A stretch of DNA of 64,000 nt. Origin: Theristus sp. LFF4_11 (Eukaryota > Nematoda > Chromadorea > Monhysterida > Xyalidae). Under the pieces are notes generated by a model. That model did no database searches, was not told where the DNA came from, and saw nothing but the letters and a program-made list of their open reading frames with translations. Location of the stretch: contig JASANC010002461.1 of NCBI GenBank assembly GCA_030248135.1, positions 62,001 through 126,000 of the forward strand, read 5' to 3'. The translations under genes were made by a program, and so were the position numbers. Position 1 is the stretch's first letter, and the number at the start of each line of letters is the position of its first letter. Shown in pieces: positions 22,285 to 33,776 of this stretch.

Positions 22285-25200
22285 TCATTCATCAAGAATG
22301 CGATCGACTTGGTGTGTCGTGAAGAAGACGACGGTGACGACGGTGTTGACGATGGTGAACACGGCCATCAACAGCAGGTCCAGGCGGAAGCACACCTTCT
22401 GCCATTCGTCGACCTTGTTGGCGAGCTCGTTGCGCTCGTCGACCTCGTCGTGGACACGCTGAATCGCCATCAGCAACGCCTGCAGCGACTCCTTTACGTT
22501 GATCTGCGAACGCAAAGCACAATAACGCTGTGTTGTTGCACAGTGACCGACCGTTTGGCGATTATAAAGTTCAGAAAAGTTCTGCAATGTTTATGCCGAA
22601 TATCAGTATAAATGATCATTTTGCCAATGCAAGAAAAACGGGAGAGAACGGACCCATGTGGCGCTGCAGGTATCGTTGTTCAATTGTGCGTCGGTGGCTT
22701 CGTGCTCAATGGACTCTTCCACGGTGTTCTTCTGGGTGTTCTGATCGGCTGTTTTGTTCTTGTTCAACAAAGTAATCACCAGCAGCCAACGCGGTACACT
22801 GTGGCCAAGTCCGGAGCCGACTGTCTGCAAGTACATGATGCAGCTGGCGAAGAGCGTTGCGACGACCATGATGAAGATCTCCGTCAGAATGTAGTTGCCT
22901 GTGTTGCACCAAAGTTCAATGATACACGCTGTTTCAGTGACTCAGAAACTTGTAGCAGAATTTGCGTAGTGCACCGTTTCCCACGCGTTTACGCAAACCA
23001 AAGCAATAACTTTCCAGATAAAACTCTCAAATCAACGCGCATGCAACGCGCAACATTCAATGACACGCTGCTTCAAAAACTCAGAAACTGATTGTTTTAA
23101 ACAATTTTCGCGGTGGCATTTACGTGGTGCACCGTGGCAGCGCGGTCCAAATCAAAAGTAATCAAAATCAAAAGCAACACACCAAGCAATGGAAATCCAC
23201 TGGCGTCTTTCGGCATGACATCGGAGACGGTCATGAGGATGACGGCGATGGTGAGCAGGCCGGTCATGCCCATGGTGACTTTCTCCGTGCGCACCATGGA
23301 CGCGTCTGACGGCGAGAACAGGCCGATGATGGTGACGACGACGATGATGTACGTCGGCAGCACCAGCGTCAGCAGGTAGTGTGCTGGACGACGCGCGATC
23401 ACCAGGTTGAATTGCACCTGGTAGAACGTTGGAGGTTTGTTTTTGGGATTTTAACATCAAATTTAAAAAAATTGAAAATGTTTTCTGCTTTTTCATGATT
23501 GGATCAATGAATCAGAAAGTTGGATTCAGCAAAAATTTGAAGTGATTTGATCATAAGGTAAACCTTAATCAGCACCATTGCGAATACCGTATTACCCCCA
23601 ATAAACCCTCATGGGGGATTAATACGTCAGCGACTTTTAGGGGTGGGGGTTTATTGGGGGGGGGGGGGATTATTGGTGGGGGGGGGGGGGTTTAATTACA
23701 AAAAAAATTCTAGGGGTGGGGGTTTGTTGAAAAATGGCAAAAATACATTGCATGGCAGGCAAGAAAGTCGTACTCTACATAGAAATTTTTTTATAACAGC
23801 CTTTTGTAATGAAATTACTATTAACTCACCCATTTGGGGCCTTTGGTAGCACAATTTCATCATTTTCACTGCAACCAGCCACTGAATTCGCTGGGTATGT
23901 GTTTCAAACAGGTCTCCAATAATCCCCCATGGGGGATTATTTGTGGGGGGGATTATTCGGAAACTGGTCGGGGGGGTGGGGGTTTATTGGTGGGGGGGGG
24001 GGGGATTAATGGTGGGGGGGTTTAATGGGGGTAATACGGTATTCTTTCAAGAAGCTTTTCTTGAACTTTTGTACTTTAGGCACGTTATCACCTCATAGTA
24101 TGGTATGTCATCGTAGTAGTTGACGATATCTTTCGCTTTATAGCTGATAAATTTCCATTCTGAAATGACAAAAGACGAATGCACATTTGGCTCAGCAATG
24201 CAGCGCGCATGGTATTTCGCAAACGATGATACAACGCCACGGTCTGAAACCGCAAATAAACCTGTATTCGATTTGAAGTAGCTGATTTCGCCTTCTTTGC
24301 CAAACCTCGATTTGAGTACCACTTCATTTCCGTCATGGTTCCACGCAACATAAGTCATTGAGCAGTTCTGCACGTCGAATGGAAACATTGCGACGTCCAT
24401 TTGACAAAAAATATCCAGTCGTTCGTCAATGCTGATCTTCGACTGAAATTAGAATCAACGCAACAGCAAGTCATGCAAACACACTGGCAAATTTTTACCG
24501 TCATAGTTTTTTATCTGAACGCAGTGCAATCAACACAGGCACAGTCGCAGGAACAAATCAATGCGCACATTTCCTTTGCACAAATCAATCAAGACAAGCG
24601 CGCGCGTTTGCTTGTTGTTGCTTGGATAGCCGAGTGGACAGTGTTCAGGCTAGAACCTACAGTAGCACAACAATCATGTACAGGCCTAAAAATACCTGAC
24701 GTATGCGCACACGGCACGGCACGTCACGTCACTTTAGGTCCCGCGTTATTGCATACTGCCGTTTAGACGTGTCGACGTACGTCTGCATACGTTAGGTATA
24801 AACGGGGCTTTAAAATTTCCTAATCCCACCTACCGAGCCGTTGTACCATAATCTGGTGTAGATCGTCTTGAAATCTCGTTGCTGAACGTCAATTCTGAAA
24901 CATTGAAAAGCAAGCAGCGAAATGAAATAAATAAACAAAATAAATTCTTCCTTGAAAAACCTGAAACGTACAGCTCATACAAGGTTACGTCTGGCACCCA
25001 TACGTTTCGAACATCGACCTTGATGTTTGTGATGCCGTCAAAATCGCCAGGGTCCCAGACTAGTTCCGGATCGAACCATCGCTGATATATGGTATTTTAT
25101 TGAAATGATACACATGTGTGAAAAATACAAAATCCAACTAAACTGAACTGACCAACTCCATCCACTGAGAATACGACAAACGTTGTTGTGCCTCGTTCTG

Positions 25201-25823
25201 CAATCGCATAATTATTCGGTCTGATCCAAAACATGTCGACATATGCATTTTTTCAGGTCATTATAAAAATTGTTTTTTACCCAACCCGCACCAAGCAAAA
25301 AGTCTGCAAAACGAGAACTCAAGTTTGCGAGTGCAAGAAAACCACGTCATAAACGAGCAAGAATCCACTGAAATTCAATTCCAAACACTTTTCCAACAAA
25401 CTTATTTTTGAAACGGTTCACCTTGCTTGGCTACCGGTGGTTGTCAACTGACACTATCAGAACAGTGGTAGCCAAACAAGATGAAGCGCTTAGTAAAATA
25501 CTTGGAAAAATGCTTGGCAATGGTTTTCACTATTTCAGTGTCGTTTCGGCTCGGCTTCTCAGCGGCGGTATTGTCTTGCGGTTTTTTTAGCTGTTTACCA
25601 AGTTGACGATGTTGTAAATTGCGGGGCGCAAGAACACCGGAATCGCGCTGTTTGTTCCATTGTTGGCGCGCGTGGAGTCAACGTAGTTTTTGAATAAATA
25701 CTTGTACAGGCGGCGACTGGTGGTCAAATTTCGTGACGGCTCCAGTTGCAAATCGTCTGGTTCGGAGCGACAGGAATAAACGATTAAGATCAGCAGCACC
25801 GAGAAACGCGTCGCACAAAACAT
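22285..25823 (-). CDS. Cys-loop ligand-gated ion channel subunit, paralogue 1
   Basis: Nine exons on the minus strand: 25599-25823, 25153-25197, 24972-25081, 24834-24894, 24262-24442, 24092-24159, 23183-23417, 22654-22898, 22285-22503; phases close to 462 residues. Signal peptide MFCATRFSVLLILIVYSCRS. Ectodomain motifs: NEAQQRLSYSQWMEL, DPELVWDPGDF, and the Cys-loop CQMDVAMFPFDVQNC with 13 residues between cysteines. M1 LTLVLPTYIIVVVTIIGL; M2 begins RTEKVTMGMTGLLTIAVILM, with Glu at the -1' ring as in cation-selective nicotinic-type channels; M3 and M4 follow. No vicinal cysteines in loop C (IVNYYDDIPYYEV), so a non-alpha type. Family: nematode ACR/LGC pentameric receptors; ligand not predictable. 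Tandem paralogue of 27178-29990. The translation could also start at an in-frame ATG at 25880. Confidence 0.9.
23587..24039. mobile_element. G-rich TA-flanked MITE, copy 2
   Basis: Same termini as 16055-16515 (CCGTATTACCCCCAATAAA and inverse) with flanking TA at 23585-23586 and 24040-24041. Lies in intron 6 of the first Cys-loop gene, about 50 bp downstream of exon 6. Shared interior text such as CATGGCAGGCAAGAAAGTCG shows recent common origin. Confidence 0.9.
24690..24813. mobile_element. Decayed relative of the piggyBac-like MITE
   Basis: CACACGGCACGGCACGTCAC, GTCGACGTACGTCTGCATAC and the end ATAAACGGGGCTTTAA resemble parts of 16937-17492, but the left terminus is not recognisable. Intronic in the first Cys-loop gene. 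Confidence 0.45.
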
Positions 25824-26844
25824 TTCGCTTAAAACGATAGCCAAGTGAAGTTCACGTTGCAACAATTGGACTGGTCGCATGAGCTGTGTTTAGTGACGTC
25901 ACAGACAGCTATTAAAACTACGACCTGCGAGAACGCGCCTTTGCACCACTCAAATAAAACCCTCAGCAGAAAAATCAGACAGATCTTTTGAGCTATACCA
26001 ACAGGTCTGTTGTTATTTATTTTTGTTTCAGTGTTTCGTTTGAGTAACACAGAGATTGGCAAAACGTTTCTTGAATGTGGCACGACATTTTTTCAATGTT
26101 AACCCGATTATAACGTTTTCATATTTTAATGTTACTGTTCGACAAAACCAAATTAAATCGCAAGAAAACTTCCAAAAATCAAAACGCGCACAGAAAAATA
26201 TGTGCATTTGTTGACTTTCATTGATTTTTCACGTGCAAGTGCAAGTATCGTGCAAATTACGTGCAAGTATCACTGTTACCGTTGCGCATCAACATGCAAT
26301 TCTAAAACTCAGGCACACTAAAATTTTGTAGTATGCATCAGTGTGTGTTGAATAAAAAATGTGAAACAAAAAAGCGATTGGTTAAAATTAACTGACTGAT
26401 TGAGAAGACGCACCAGCAGACAGCGTTCAAAGGAACCTGCAATACAGTACGTCCTCTGTTGGAAGAGGTGCAAAATAGACCTTGCAAAAACTTTTAAACG
26501 ATTCACAAATAAAAAAGGTTGAACAACTGATACCTTCAGATGTGATGCGAAGACATTACCGTACACACGAAATGAATACCAAAAAAGCACAAATAAACGA
26601 AACAATTGCACACAGAAACAAACTTTAGCGCGTTTAAAGTCGCAAAAAAGAGAGTGTGTGGCGGTGCCCCAAAGTTTACACACGCTAAAAGGCGTCCGAA
26701 ATGCTATCCTCCTAGGGTCCCGTGTAGTGTCCAGTCCCGCGTGGTGTTCCGAAAAAAGTGCACCGCCTCACTCGGCGTTTAGGGCCGCTTTCATTTCTTC
26801 TCGGACACGAACAACGCGCGCGATACACCTACAGTTTATATGCA

Positions 26845-26965
26845 ACTAGCTGATTGGTTGCTCATAGCAATTCTCAGCGTCGATTGGTTAGTCATGAGCA
26901 AATCTCAGCGCTGATTGGTTGGCCATGAGCAATTCTCAGCGCTGATTGGTTGGTCATTACGGCAT
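26845..26965. repeat. Short tandem repeat, about 30 bp unit, CCAAT-box containing
   Basis: About four units of CAGCGCTGATTGGTTGG with ATGAGCAATTCT between them, in the 1.35-kb interval between the two Cys-loop genes. Each unit carries ATTGG, the inverse CCAAT motif. The rest of the interval (25824-27177) shows nothing else I can name. Confidence 0.8.
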
Positions 26966-27177
26966 GTTGCATATATTTTCCTTCCAGATGGACTATAGGC
27001 GGACAGGACACCGGACACCTGTATGTAACTCGCAAATGTAAACGTAAACGAAATGTAAATGAGAATGTAAACTCGAACGTGAAATGAATGTAAAGTGTGC
27101 AAACGGAGTTTTGAAGAGACTTTTTTCTCAATTTTTTAGTCATGAAATGCTGAAATATTTTTGTCACAAACTTTCTA

Positions 27178-29990
27178 TCATTTTGTTGCGTGTGCCTGCG
27201 GCATTATGAAGAACCAAAGTGTGACGACGGTGTTGACGACGAGGAACACCACCATCAGCACCAAGTCGAGGCGGAAGCACACCTTTTGCCATTCGTCCAG
27301 TTTCTCAGCGCACCGCTTCTGTTTGTCGATGTCGTCGCGGAGACCGCGGGTCGTTTTCGAAAACGATCGCATCAGCGATTTTGTTCTCGTCTGAAACGAT
27401 GCTCAGTTTTTTTTTATTTTTAACACTCCAAAAAAACTGGTTACTTGGACACCACACCTGCGTAGCGGAATCGATTTTTACATTTTCAGGACATAGGGTA
27501 ATTGTCCAAAACACAAACTTTGGTGTAAACTCAAAGTTCGATGACGAAAATCACATGGATTAAAACGAATACAAATGTTTTCAGAAGCAATTCCTGAAAC
27601 AGATGTACTACATTCAAACTCGCCCAATCCGTGTATTCCGTCTCACTGCGTCGCATTTCGTTTGACATGCTTTCTTTTTTGCATCTTCCATTCGGCTGAC
27701 GTTCGGTGGCACGCACCTGCATCAAGTGGAAGAGTTGAAAAAACGAAAAGCAGATTCAGAAACCGGGAACATGCACTGCGATACATGATGTCATAACTTT
27801 CAAACATACATGTATTTTATCTGTTTTTCTGTTTTTTGTCTTCTTTGCCATAAATGTCGCTTTAAGCAACCAGTTCGGCACCCGATAGCCAAGTCCGGAA
27901 CCGGCAGTCTGCAGGTACATGACCAGACTCGCGATCACAGTTGCAATCACCGTGATAACAATTTCAAAAATAATGTAGTTGCCTGCAAAAAACACAAAGG
28001 GATGTTAAAAATAAGGTAGCGAAGTATGGTGTGAATATTGTTTGTGCAAGCCAACCAAACCAGAGGTACAAAAAATCCGCTGTTAATGTGATAAAAACCT
28101 AAAAACGACGGTCTAAAATCCTCCATGTCAAACCGCAACAAACAAACAACGTAAAGCAAAGTTCACTGAAAACACCTAGCAACGGGAAGCCCCTGGCGTC
28201 TTTCGGCATGACATCGGAGACGGTCATGAGGATGACAGCGATGGTGAGCAGGCCGGTCATGCCCAGGGTGACTTTCTCCGTGCGCACCATGGACGCGTCT
28301 GACGGCGAGAACAGGCCGATGATGGTGACGACGACGATGATGTACGTCGGCACGATCAGTGTTAGCAAATAGTAGCCGGGACGACGCGACATGGCAAGGT
28401 TGAAGCGCACCTGCATATGTAACACGATGCACAAACAATGGTAAACAAATCAATGAGAGATTAATCCGCAGACACGAGATGCAATTTTTTTATTAAAGTC
28501 CACAACGGCGCACCTGGATTACAGAGACCAAAGGCAATGAAGACAACGCGCGCCTGGTGTACTAACCTCATAATATGGAACGTTTTCATAGTACGTAACA
28601 ATGTCTTCTGCAGTATAGCTGATGAATATCCATTCTGAAAAAAATGACACAAACTCTAGAGAAAAAAACCATTACAAAGCGTTCTACGTTCTTCTGTGGA
28701 CATTGAAAAAGAGATGAAGTGTTTTGTTTTTGTAAGCACCAGAAAGACCTGTATTCGGTTTTAGGAAGCGCGTGTCATTTCCACCTGCGCCTGTAACTTT
28801 CGATTTGAGGATGATGTCATCGCCGTCATGATTCCACGCGACATAGGTCATGGAGCAGTTTTGCACGTCGAATGGAAACAGGGCTACATTGATGTCGCAG
28901 GAAATGTCGAGCTGTTCGTTGATGCTGACTTTAAGCTGAGCAATGAAGTCTTTTTATTAAACAATATGCCTTACTACTTATTTATTGCACGACGTCACGC
29001 ACATGATGGTGTTCTTTTTTTATTTGAAAAATCACCTCTCCATTCGATCGAAGCCGTATGTAAATGGGCTTGAAGTCGCGTTCTGCAGTAGCAATCCTGA
29101 AATACAGTAATACTGTAATCCTGTAAGTACTCTATCGTATCAAAGAATAAAATTGTTCGCCCGTTTGAATGAAATAAAGGCAACTGAAGCACTCACAACT
29201 CGTATAACGTAACGTCAGGTATCCAAACTTTCAAAATGTCCACTTTAATGTCGGTGATTCCGTTAAATTCCTCTGGATCCCACGTCAAATCTTCATCGAA
29301 CCAGTACTACACACAAAAGTTGGTATTTAGTGGACTTTACACTTAAAACTGTAGATGCAGATGCAGATGCAGATGTTTGTGCCGATATTGATGCAGATGC
29401 AGAAAAGTTTTAGAAACAGCTGTGCGGTGAATTTGATTTGCGAAGAAACTAAACTACTATTTTAATATTGCTTTCGAATTTCGAATATTGCTTTTAATAC
29501 AACACGAATTTCTGGCTTTTGCGCATCTGGATCTGTTTGAGCATGTGCTGCATGCATCTGGCATCAACATTTGACCCTTCTTTGCGTGTAATATTCTATT
29601 AAAAAAGGTTAGTAAAAGATGTGTTCAAAAATAATCCACCAGTTCCATCCATTGCGAATATGTCAGCGTTTGAGCTGCTTCGTTCTGAAAATTAAGAAAA
29701 AAACAACGCGTTTCGATTCTCAAAAATTCGCCAATGAAATAATTGAAACGAAGCACACCAACCAGCCCGACGATGTTGTACAATGCGGGTCTGATGAAGA
29801 CGTGCGTCTGCGTTTTGCTCCGGTTTTGCGGGCGCACCGAACGCTCGTAGTCTTTGAACAAATAATTGTACAGTCGATGACTGGCGACCTGCGGGACATC
29901 ACCAGCCACCGAGCACACACATCGCGCCGAGACCACAAAGGCAAACAGCCAACAGTGGTGTGGCGGCAAACGTTCGCTGCACAGCTGCAT
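27178..29990 (-). CDS. Cys-loop ligand-gated ion channel subunit, paralogue 2
   Basis: Ten exons: 29763-29990, 29640-29684, 29197-29306, 29036-29096, 28749-28935, 28567-28634, 28176-28410, 27810-27982, 27612-27716, 27178-27390; in phase to 474 residues. Start at 29990 (MQLCSERLPPHHCW then LFAFVV, signal peptide) lies 8 nt after an ATTGCAG acceptor; an in-frame ATG at 30020 is the alternative. Motifs: NEAAQTLTYSQWMEL, DEDLTWDPEEF, Cys-loop CDINVALFPFDVQNC, M2 starting RTEKVTLGMTGLLTIAVILM with the -1' Glu, M4 LVLMVVFLVVNTVVTLWFF. Intron positions and phases match paralogue 1 up to M3; the M3-M4 loop has one extra exon (27612-27716, RATERQPNGRCKKES). Loop C lacks the cysteine pair. Probably assembles with related subunits, possibly its neighbour, in a cation channel. 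Confidence 0.9.
29350..29404. repeat. GATGCA hexanucleotide repeat
   Basis: GTAGATGCAGATGCAGATGC and, after an interruption, GATGCAGATGCAG. In intron 2 of the second Cys-loop gene. Simple-sequence DNA. Confidence 0.8.
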
Positions 29991-30482
29991 TCCATAGACT
30001 GCAATTGACAAGCACGTCATTGACGTTGTTTGCACCGTGACGTGAAGTGAAACATTTAGTAAAAACGTGGCGAATGGTTCCGCTGAACGTTTATCAAAAT
30101 GCAAGAAGCACCTTCAGCACAATGCACGTAATCTGCTTTGCGATGAAAAGTTTACAAAAAAAATTGCTAGTTCTGCGCATGTTCTTCGTTAAATTATCAT
30201 GCCAGTTTTGTATGCCAAGCCAAGTCACATTTGTCAAAAATCAATTCGCACAGAGAATGGTGAATGTGCAAATTCATTAGGATGTGTAACAAGACAGACA
30301 ACGCATACAGCACGCGTAGTTTTTTTTTGATGCGTTTTTTTGCTGAGTTGGTAAAAGAAACCAAAAAAATGATTTGCTCGAGAACAGCAACTAACTGCAT
30401 GCAAAATTCCAAGGATTTGAGTGGGAATGTTCAAGTTCAACTCATGTTTTCTACGTGATAACTGGGGGTTCTATCTTATCTA

Positions 30483-30620
30483 CAGGGTGATCCAAAAAAA
30501 CTACACAATAAGAATCGGCTCCAGCTCGCCAACGGATGGACGGTTTAAACATTTTAACCAAACATTAGATATAGCTTTTTAATTTGTGTGTTACAATTTC
30601 AGACGAATTGGTCAACCCTG
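30483..30620. mobile_element. 138-bp mariner-like MITE
   Basis: Termini CAGGGTGATCCAA and CAGGGTTGACCAA (inverse strand), flanked by TA at 30481-30482 and 30621-30622. No coding capacity. Lies upstream of the second Cys-loop gene. A single related end (GATCACCCTGTA) is seen near 18940. Confidence 0.7.
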
Positions 30621-31097
30621 TAATGAATGCGAAACGAAATAGTGAAAACGCAAAAAAGTTGACTTTTTGAACCAAATACAGTACGCTGCGCCTAGCGCAC
30701 GTGGCACGTCCACAACTCAGCGCTCAAAGAGATGTTTCAGCTTCCTGCTGTAAATTTTGTTTTTTTTTCAAAAAGAACAATGCATGAATCATTTTTTACT
30801 ATTTTGCTGCATAGTTGTTCTGGGGGGGGGGGGCTGGGGGGCATGTGACAGCCTGTATTCAGCTGGATTTGGAAATACTGCATACGGGGTTTTTAAAACG
30901 GCTACGGGGAATTAGCACCATAGTCCATTCCCGGTACGGGGATTTAGCACCATGGTTAAATCCCCGTACGGGGGGAATAAAAACACGGGGAAATAAAATC
31001 GTGACACCGCCCCCCCCCAAAATTTTCGAATCTATCTCTATCAAACAGGTTTTTTTGGCTCAGCTATTATCTATCTGAAAAAATTTTTTAGCCAGCT

Positions 31098-31345
31098 GTC
31101 GCGTCCGTGGCGTAGCGGTAGAACTTCGGCCTACAGTTCTGTTGGTACCGGGTTCGAACCTCGCTGTGGACAAGACATACTCGTGGAAAATTAGAGTGAC
31201 CAACGAACATCTAATGGTCTATTCCCTCCTGAGCCGAGGGTAAAATTGGGCTCGGGGCAGTATTGCCCGTCTCCGCCGGAGTTTGGTACCTTCGGGTTTC
31301 CGGAACCGGCGCGCGTATAATTAAATTTAAAAAAAGCTATCTATC
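31098..31345 (+). mobile_element. tRNA-derived SINE
   Basis: The head 31103-31172 looks like a tRNA: GTCCGTGGCGTAGCGGTAGA holds an A-box, GGTTCGAACC is a perfect B-box, and GTCC pairs with GGAC at the end of the head. A tRNA-unrelated body of about 150 bp with GAGCCGAGGG and CGGGTTTCCGGAACCGGCG follows and ends in an A-rich tail (AAATTTAAAAAAAGC). This layout is that of a pol III SINE rather than a tRNA gene. Confidence 0.8.
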
Positions 31346-31732
31346 TGAAATTTTTTGTCTTCGAAGACATAAAATAAGTCAATTTTTGACCAAAATTGAC
31401 CATTTTTGCTCGAAATTCTTGAAAATTTCGCTAATTTTTGTTAAAATACGCGTTTATACTTGATTTTTAGTATGTTTTAAGCATTATTTCGCTGTTTTTA
31501 TAGCTTTTTAGCGTTTTAACTATCTATCTATCCAATTTCAAAATTTTGACCGCCCCCCCCCAAAGTCACATGCCCCCCCCGCGCCCCCCCCCCAAAATTT
31601 TCCAGCTATCTATCTATCTGGAAAATTTGCTCCAGCTATCTATATCGGCCCCCCCCAACCCCCCGGCTCTGGAACAACTATGCCCCCCCCCACGACGGTG
31701 GTCACTCTCAATCTCATCTCAATTTTTCCGTC

Positions 31733-31866
31733 GATCCGGTACCGGTCGATCCGGTACGGTCGATCCGGTACCGGTCGATCCGGTACCGGTCGATCCGGTA
31801 CCTGGCAATTTTCTAGGGCGGTCGATCCGGTACCAGGTCGATCCGGTACTCGGTCGATCCGGTACC
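31733..31866. repeat. 15-bp tandem repeat GTCGATCCGGTACCG, forward block
   Basis: Seven or eight degenerate units of GGTCGATCCGGTACC. The unit contains the palindrome GGTACC. An inverted block lies at 32345-32472 and a single unit near 37147. Confidence 0.9.
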
Positions 31867-32344
31867 AATTGAAATTTTCAGCTGTTTTACGGGTTTTTAG
31901 CGTTCAATTAGTTATGTTTTCGATTTTTCTTTGGTTGATTGTTGATACGATTGTTGATGATACGATATGAGACGACGACGACTTGCGACACTTGGTTGGT
32001 TTTGGGAATCGTATCGTAATCTGATTCTGAAAAAAGCAAAACATATGTACCATATGTTTTTTTTATTTGCTGAACTATTTTCCAGAAGAATAAAGCTCCA
32101 AGACGGTGAAAATTTGCAAAATTATCAACTCAGCAAGAAAAGGAGAACAAAATAAAAATATGAAGACTGATTCGGTTCTCTTTTGGAGTTGAGGAAAAAT
32201 GTCTGTTGTTTTTATTTTCATATTTCCCGCGAAAAAACCTGCGGTAAAATGTTTCAGACATCAGATAAAATGAGAGAAACGAAGAAAAGTGGAAAACAAA
32301 TCAGAAACAAATTGAATTGAATGCTAAAACAGTTGAAAATTTCA

Positions 32345-32472
32345 ATTGGTACCGGATCGACCTGGTACCGGATCGACCGCCTTAGAAAATTTCCAGGTAC
32401 CGGATCGACCGGTACCGGATCGACCGGTACCGGATCGACCGTACCGGATCGACCGTACCGGATCGACCGCAT
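32345..32472. repeat. 15-bp tandem repeat, inverted block
   Basis: Units of GGTACCGGATCGACC, the complement of 31733-31866, including the matching spacer (GAAAATTTCCAGGTACC against GGTACCTGGCAATTTTC). The two blocks form an imperfect 0.74-kb inverted repeat. Confidence 0.9.
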
Positions 32473-32738
32473 GCCAAAAATACCATATTTTTTGCATTTT
32501 TCTTGACGTTTGTGGTACCCTGCATCAGTACCGTGGGCGGGGGGGGGGGTGGGGGGTACACTCCCCCCAGAGCATCAGAGACCGTCGGGTGGGGGGGGGG
32601 GGTTGGGGGGGGGCACCGTGCCCTAAAACCGGGCACCCCCCCCCCATCGGACCAGTGGCGAAAGTGCGGGGGGGTGGGGGGTCCACCCACCCCCTCAGCC
32701 GAAAATCCTGCCCGTGCACGGGCAGATACCCGTGTACC

Positions 32739-33465
32739 TAGAGATGTAACGGTCAAAAAAAAAATTTTTTTATTTTTTTTAAAGCAAAAAAATCAGCATT
32801 TTTTTAAATTTTTTTTATTAAAAATTTTTGAAATTTTTTTTTAATGTGCCCTGAAAATGCTGTTTTTGGCATAATTTTTCGAAAGTTCAACAAAAATTTT
32901 CTTTGACTTTTTCCTTGTCACTTAGTCTTCAACGCTGCAGGTGGTATTCTGGATCGATTTATTGACTGTTTTCAGCCGTGGTGAGTGATGATCGACTCGC
33001 GCATTGAAGTACTTGAGCGTCGCAAAGGCTAGTTCAACAAATTCCGATGCCGCTAAGGTGAGATAGAAGCAGAGAACTCACATTTATGCATCGTTTTTCA
33101 GGATCTCGAAAGGTCGAACGAAATTGCACTGTCTGCCACTGCAAGCGTAACTTCGTTGGTCGCTCGTTGCTGTTTCGCCTCGTGTCGTCAGCATGATCAC
33201 ACCGGTTTGTTGTTGAACTTGTTCCCGTGTTATTTGAGGTGAATTGAGAGGCAAAACACGAGACGTGATGTCGTCGGTGGGAAAATGGGGTCGCCGAAAC
33301 CAAGTCTGAAATTTTCACCCTCCTCCCATATGAGTGGGGGTCATATGGTAAGTCGGTGGCTCCTCAGATGGTGATATTCGGACTCCCTGAAAAATTCTGA
33401 ACAACTTTGATTTAAAAAAAATTTGCAATAAAAGAAAAAAATAGGAATTTTTTTTTTGACATCTA
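32739..33465. mobile_element. hAT-like MITE A with 8-bp target duplication
   Basis: Begins TAGAGATGTAACGGTCAAAA and ends TTTTTGACATCTA. CGTGTACC occurs immediately on both sides (32731-32738 and 33466-33473), an exact 8-bp duplication as made by hAT transposases. A/T-rich ends enclose a 500-bp unique core; no transposase frame. Core shared, inverted, with 33777-34524 and, direct, with 37580-38339. Confidence 0.9.
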
Positions 33466-33776
33466 CGTGTACCCCCCCCCCTCCCCCCCCTTTACCTTGA
33501 CACGGGTACTAGACTCCCCCCCACCCCCCCTCCGCGAGAAAACACGGGATCGCACCCCCCCCCTCACGGTGGTCAATCTCATCTCAATTTTTTCCAAAAA
33601 TAGCGTAATTTTTGCATTTTTCTTGACGTTTGTGACTTTGTGTCTGTCCCTGCATAGATTTTGTTGTTTCTGACCAAACAAGCAGCTTGTTTGCACAAAA
33701 TATTCTGTATTTTACAAGAATTTCTTGTGTTTTTCTAAGGCAAAAATTTGGTATTACCCGTGCGATCCCGTGCACC

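Noticed and set aside
31103..31172. Functional tRNA gene
   Set aside because: The T-arm pairing is imperfect and a long unrelated body plus A-rich tail follows, the structure of a SINE.
33034..33318. Frame shared by the three A-family elements (also 33954-34169 and 37935-38165)
   Set aside because: Conserved only as part of the non-autonomous element; truncated differently in each copy.
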